Source: Acidobacteriota bacterium
GTDB taxonomy: Bacteria; Acidobacteriota; Blastocatellia; UBA7656
Assembly: GCA_038040445.1 (NCBI GenBank)
Contig: JBBPIG010000002.1
Location: 62,001 to 126,000, forward strand
DNA: 64,000 nt
Reading direction: 5' to 3'
Part shown: positions 62,163 to 64,000 of the stretch, piece by piece
Layout: each line of letters starts with the position of its first letter
How positions within the stretch are numbered: the first letter of the stretch is position 1
Notes under the pieces: model-generated
Seen by the model: only the letters and a program-made list of their open reading frames with translations
Databases searched by the model: none
What the model was told of the DNA's origin: nothing
Made by a program: the position numbers and the translations under genes

Positions 62163-62966
62163 TCACTCTCTTCGCGCCGGAAACGCCGGTGAAAGTGGCC
62201 CCGGTTTTTCATTCTTCTCGTACACGACGCGTTCAAGAAACAGCCCCGAAGGCGGCGCCGTGTGCGAGGCAACGTCGAACCGACCGGCGTCGCCAGCAGC
62301 AGGCCGCGAGTCAATGAGGCTGGCGAATTCGGCGGCGCCGATCGATCCGCGGCCAACCTCTACCAGCGCTCCGACGACCCGTCGCACCATTTTCCAGAGA
62401 AAGTGCGACGCGCCAACTCGGAAGAGAAGCAGATCTCCGTCAGTCCCAAACTGCACATCGTTGACAACCACGATCGTTGAGCCTTCGCCGGCCCTCTTAT
62501 CACAAAAGCGCGCGAAGTCGTGGCGTCCCAGGAGCGACTGCGCCGCCTCGCGCATCGCCGCCTGGTCCAGCTTGTCTTTCACCCACCACACGAACCGCTT
62601 GGCGAACGCGGTGCGTCTGGTCGAGATCTGATAAAGGTAGTAGCGCGCAAACGCTGCCCTTCGCGGATCGAACCCCCCTCGCGCTTCCTCGACTCTTAGA
62701 ACATTGATGTCCGGAGGCAGTCTGTCATTCAGTGCGGTAAGCAGATCGACACGCTTTTGTCGCCAATCGGTTCGCAAGCGGGCGACTTGTCCGAGCGCAT
62801 GCACTCCAGCATCGGTGCGCCCCGCTCCGGCGATCTCTACGGGCTTTGCAAAGAATTCTTCAGCCGCAATGCGAATCTCCCCCGCAACGGTGCGTGCGTT
62901 TCTTTGCTCCTGCCAACCGTGGTAACGCGTGCCGTCGTATTCAAGCGTGAGGTTCCATGCCGCCAC
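62163..62966 (-). CDS. truA: tRNA pseudouridine(38-40) synthase TruA, copy 2
   Basis: A 267-residue TruA: NLTLEYDGTRYHGWQEQRNARTVAGEI, GAGRTDAGVHALGQVARL (catalytic Asp), FDPRRAAFARYYLYQI and FLWKMVRRVVGALVEVGRG (in parts). It converges on the DedA gene with an 18-bp gap. Two different TruA genes in 9 kb is unusual. Confidence 0.94.
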   Translation of the reverse strand: MAAWNLTLEYDGTRYHGWQEQRNARTVAGEIRIAAEEFFAKPVEIAGAGRTDAGVHALGQVARLRTDWRQKRVDLLTALNDRLPPDINVLRVEEARGGFDPRRAAFARYYLYQISTRRTAFAKRFVWWVKDKLDQAAMREAAQSLLGRHDFARFCDKRAGEGSTIVVVNDVQFGTDGDLLLFRVGASHFLWKMVRRVVGALVEVGRGSIGAAEFASLIDSRPAAGDAGRFDVASHTAPPSGLFLERVVYEKNEKPGPLSPAFPARRE

Positions 62967-63103
62967 CCAGGCCTCCTGATCGATTGATGAGTTTTATCTG
63001 AGATTGCGGGCCGCCAGCCGTTATGTCAACCGCCAGTTGCTATGATTCAAACCTCGAGGTTCATAGCGAAGATTCATACCGAGTCCAATGCGTAACTTTT
63101 TTG

Positions 63104-63132
63104 TTGACCTCAGCCATTGGCGGGGATATTAT
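63104..63132 (+). promoter_or_regulatory. Sigma70-type promoter of the Lrp-like gene
   Basis: TTGACC (63104-63109), 17-base spacer, TATTAT (63127-63132). Start about 30 bases before the ATG at 63170. The region is AT-rich relative to its surroundings. Confidence 0.65.
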
Positions 63133-63169
63133 AAGCGCACTCGACATTTACTTGGATTATCTTACTGAA

Positions 63170-63682
63170 ATGAACTTAGACACGATAGATTATAAGCTTC
63201 TCGATTTGCTTCAGCTGAGCGCCAGGGCGACACAGATGGAAATGGCGGCCGCCGTCGGTCTTTCACAGCCGGCAGTGGCCGAGCGAATGCGAAAGCTCGA
63301 ACAGGAAGGCATCATCACCGGCTACACGGCGCGAGTCGATGGGCGGAAGCTGGGCAAGGACATCACAGCATTTATTGGGGTTCGCATCGAGCACCCGAAG
63401 TACAATGAGGGCTTTGCAAAGAGGATTCTCGCCCTGCCGGACGTTCTCGAATGCCATCGCATCACCGGCCCTGATTCTTACCTGCTCAAGGTCGTTACCG
63501 AAGACACGAATAGTCTCGACCGCCTGATATCGGATCTACTGCGCCACATCCCCGGGGTGACCAGGACACTCACCACGGTGGTCACGTCCTCAATCAAGGA
63601 AGGCTCGCACATCACGCCCGCGTCACCGGACGCTGCTCCAAAACAGCGCCGCCGAAGCGCTGCAAAACGGACTCGAAGATGA
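63170..63682 (+). CDS. Lrp/AsnC-family transcriptional regulator
   Basis: A 170-residue regulator starting MNLDTIDYKLLDLLQLSARATQMEMAAAVGLSQPAVAERMRKLEQEGIITGY (in parts): an AsnC-type helix-turn-helix (about residues 5-60), then the RAM ligand-binding domain (FIGVRIEHP...LECHRITGPDSYLLKVVTED). A basic tail follows. The earlier ATG at 63023 would place the promoter inside the gene and is rejected. It lies 35 bp upstream of an aminotransferase gene on the same strand, so control of amino-acid metabolism is likely. Confidence 0.92.
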   Translation: MNLDTIDYKLLDLLQLSARATQMEMAAAVGLSQPAVAERMRKLEQEGIITGYTARVDGRKLGKDITAFIGVRIEHPKYNEGFAKRILALPDVLECHRITGPDSYLLKVVTEDTNSLDRLISDLLRHIPGVTRTLTTVVTSSIKEGSHITPASPDAAPKQRRRSAAKRTRR

Positions 63683-63717
63683 GCTGTGATGCTGCAAAAA
63701 GAAAACGGAGGAGATGA

Positions 63718-64000
63718 ATGGCTACTCAACGCAGATCAATCGAAGTGATGCCCCCGGCAGTTCTCGACGGGAATAGTCATCGCTTTGCGAGCCGAATGTC
63801 GCGGATGCATGTATCGGCGATTCGCGAGTTGCTCAAGGTCACCGAGCAGCCGGAGATCATCTCCTTCGCCGGAGGCCTCCCCGCACCGGAGATGTTCCCG
63901 GTGGCCGCAATCGCTCAGGCATATGCCGATGTGTTCGCCGCCGACGGGCCGGCCGCGTTGCAATACAGCACCACAGAAGGTTGGCGTCCGCTGCGGGAAT
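63718..64000 (+). CDS. PLP-dependent aminotransferase, N-terminal part (runs off the window)
   Basis: Open from the ATG at 63718 (after GGAGGAG) to the end of the window: 94 codons, no stop. The text MSRMHVSAIRELLKVTEQPE, ISFAGGLPAPEMFPVAAI and ALQYSTTEGWRPLRE is the N-terminus of fold-type I aminotransferases of the MocR/2-aminoadipate (LysN) group. An overlapping ATG at 63714 gives a short frame and is rejected. With the Lrp-like gene just upstream, a role in branched-chain, aromatic or lysine-type amino-acid turnover is likely. Confidence 0.88.
   Translation, partial: MATQRRSIEVMPPAVLDGNSHRFASRMSRMHVSAIRELLKVTEQPEIISFAGGLPAPEMFPVAAIAQAYADVFAADGPAALQYSTTEGWRPLRE

Overview
The window is a gene-dense, GC-rich bacterial chromosome segment. 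The gene content points to Acidobacteriota, most likely a Blastocatellia-like lineage: a menaquinol-type bc complex with a very large multihaem cytochrome, many secreted beta-propeller, TPR and VIT/VWA proteins, a pseudokinase-PP2C fusion, and abundant short palindromic intergenic repeats. This placement is inferred from content; no rRNA or marker search was possible.

Layout. 61-6766: a minus-strand respiratory operon (Rieske, cytochrome b6-like, subunit IV-like, eight-CXXCH cytochrome), followed by a divergent glutaredoxin-like gene. 6818-9930: an ECF sigma factor and an anti-sigma factor with a terminal CXXCH motif, divergent from a dihaem peroxidase. The two transcription units carry matching promoter-like sequences (GGAATA-N13-CGTGTTATT), so this looks like one regulon. 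10009-11608: a compact three-gene operon (membrane protein, small protein, nucleotidyltransferase). 11726-30596: mostly minus-strand exported proteins (subtilase, lipoprotein, two kinds of surface or scaffold protein, a 2596-residue TPR protein, a VIT/VWA protein, a propeller protein). 30871-36528: pgsA, a second protein resembling DUF3352, and two convergent zinc-ribbon proteins, one a pseudokinase-PP2C fusion. 37180-43268: a MacA/MacB-like efflux cluster split by two TIR-domain genes on the opposite strand. 43359-44041: a decayed gene and a MITE-like element. 44062-54711: a minus-strand run of envelope and metabolic genes (Yip1, OppF, OppD, methylmalonyl-CoA mutase, two GT-C membrane proteins, CdsA, UppS, TruA). 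54856-55512: a small coupled gene pair beside a repeat end. 55617-64000: MBL hydrolase, Ppx/GppA, HU/IHF, MerR, tRNA-Pro(GGG), SurE, Pcm, DedA, a second TruA, an Lrp regulator and the start of an aminotransferase that runs off the window.

The least explained structure is a set of intergenic hairpins built from tandem 7-base units. The units differ in sequence from place to place but keep the same period, and are usually arranged as two inverted arrays around a short spacer. One such array lies in frame inside the giant TPR gene.
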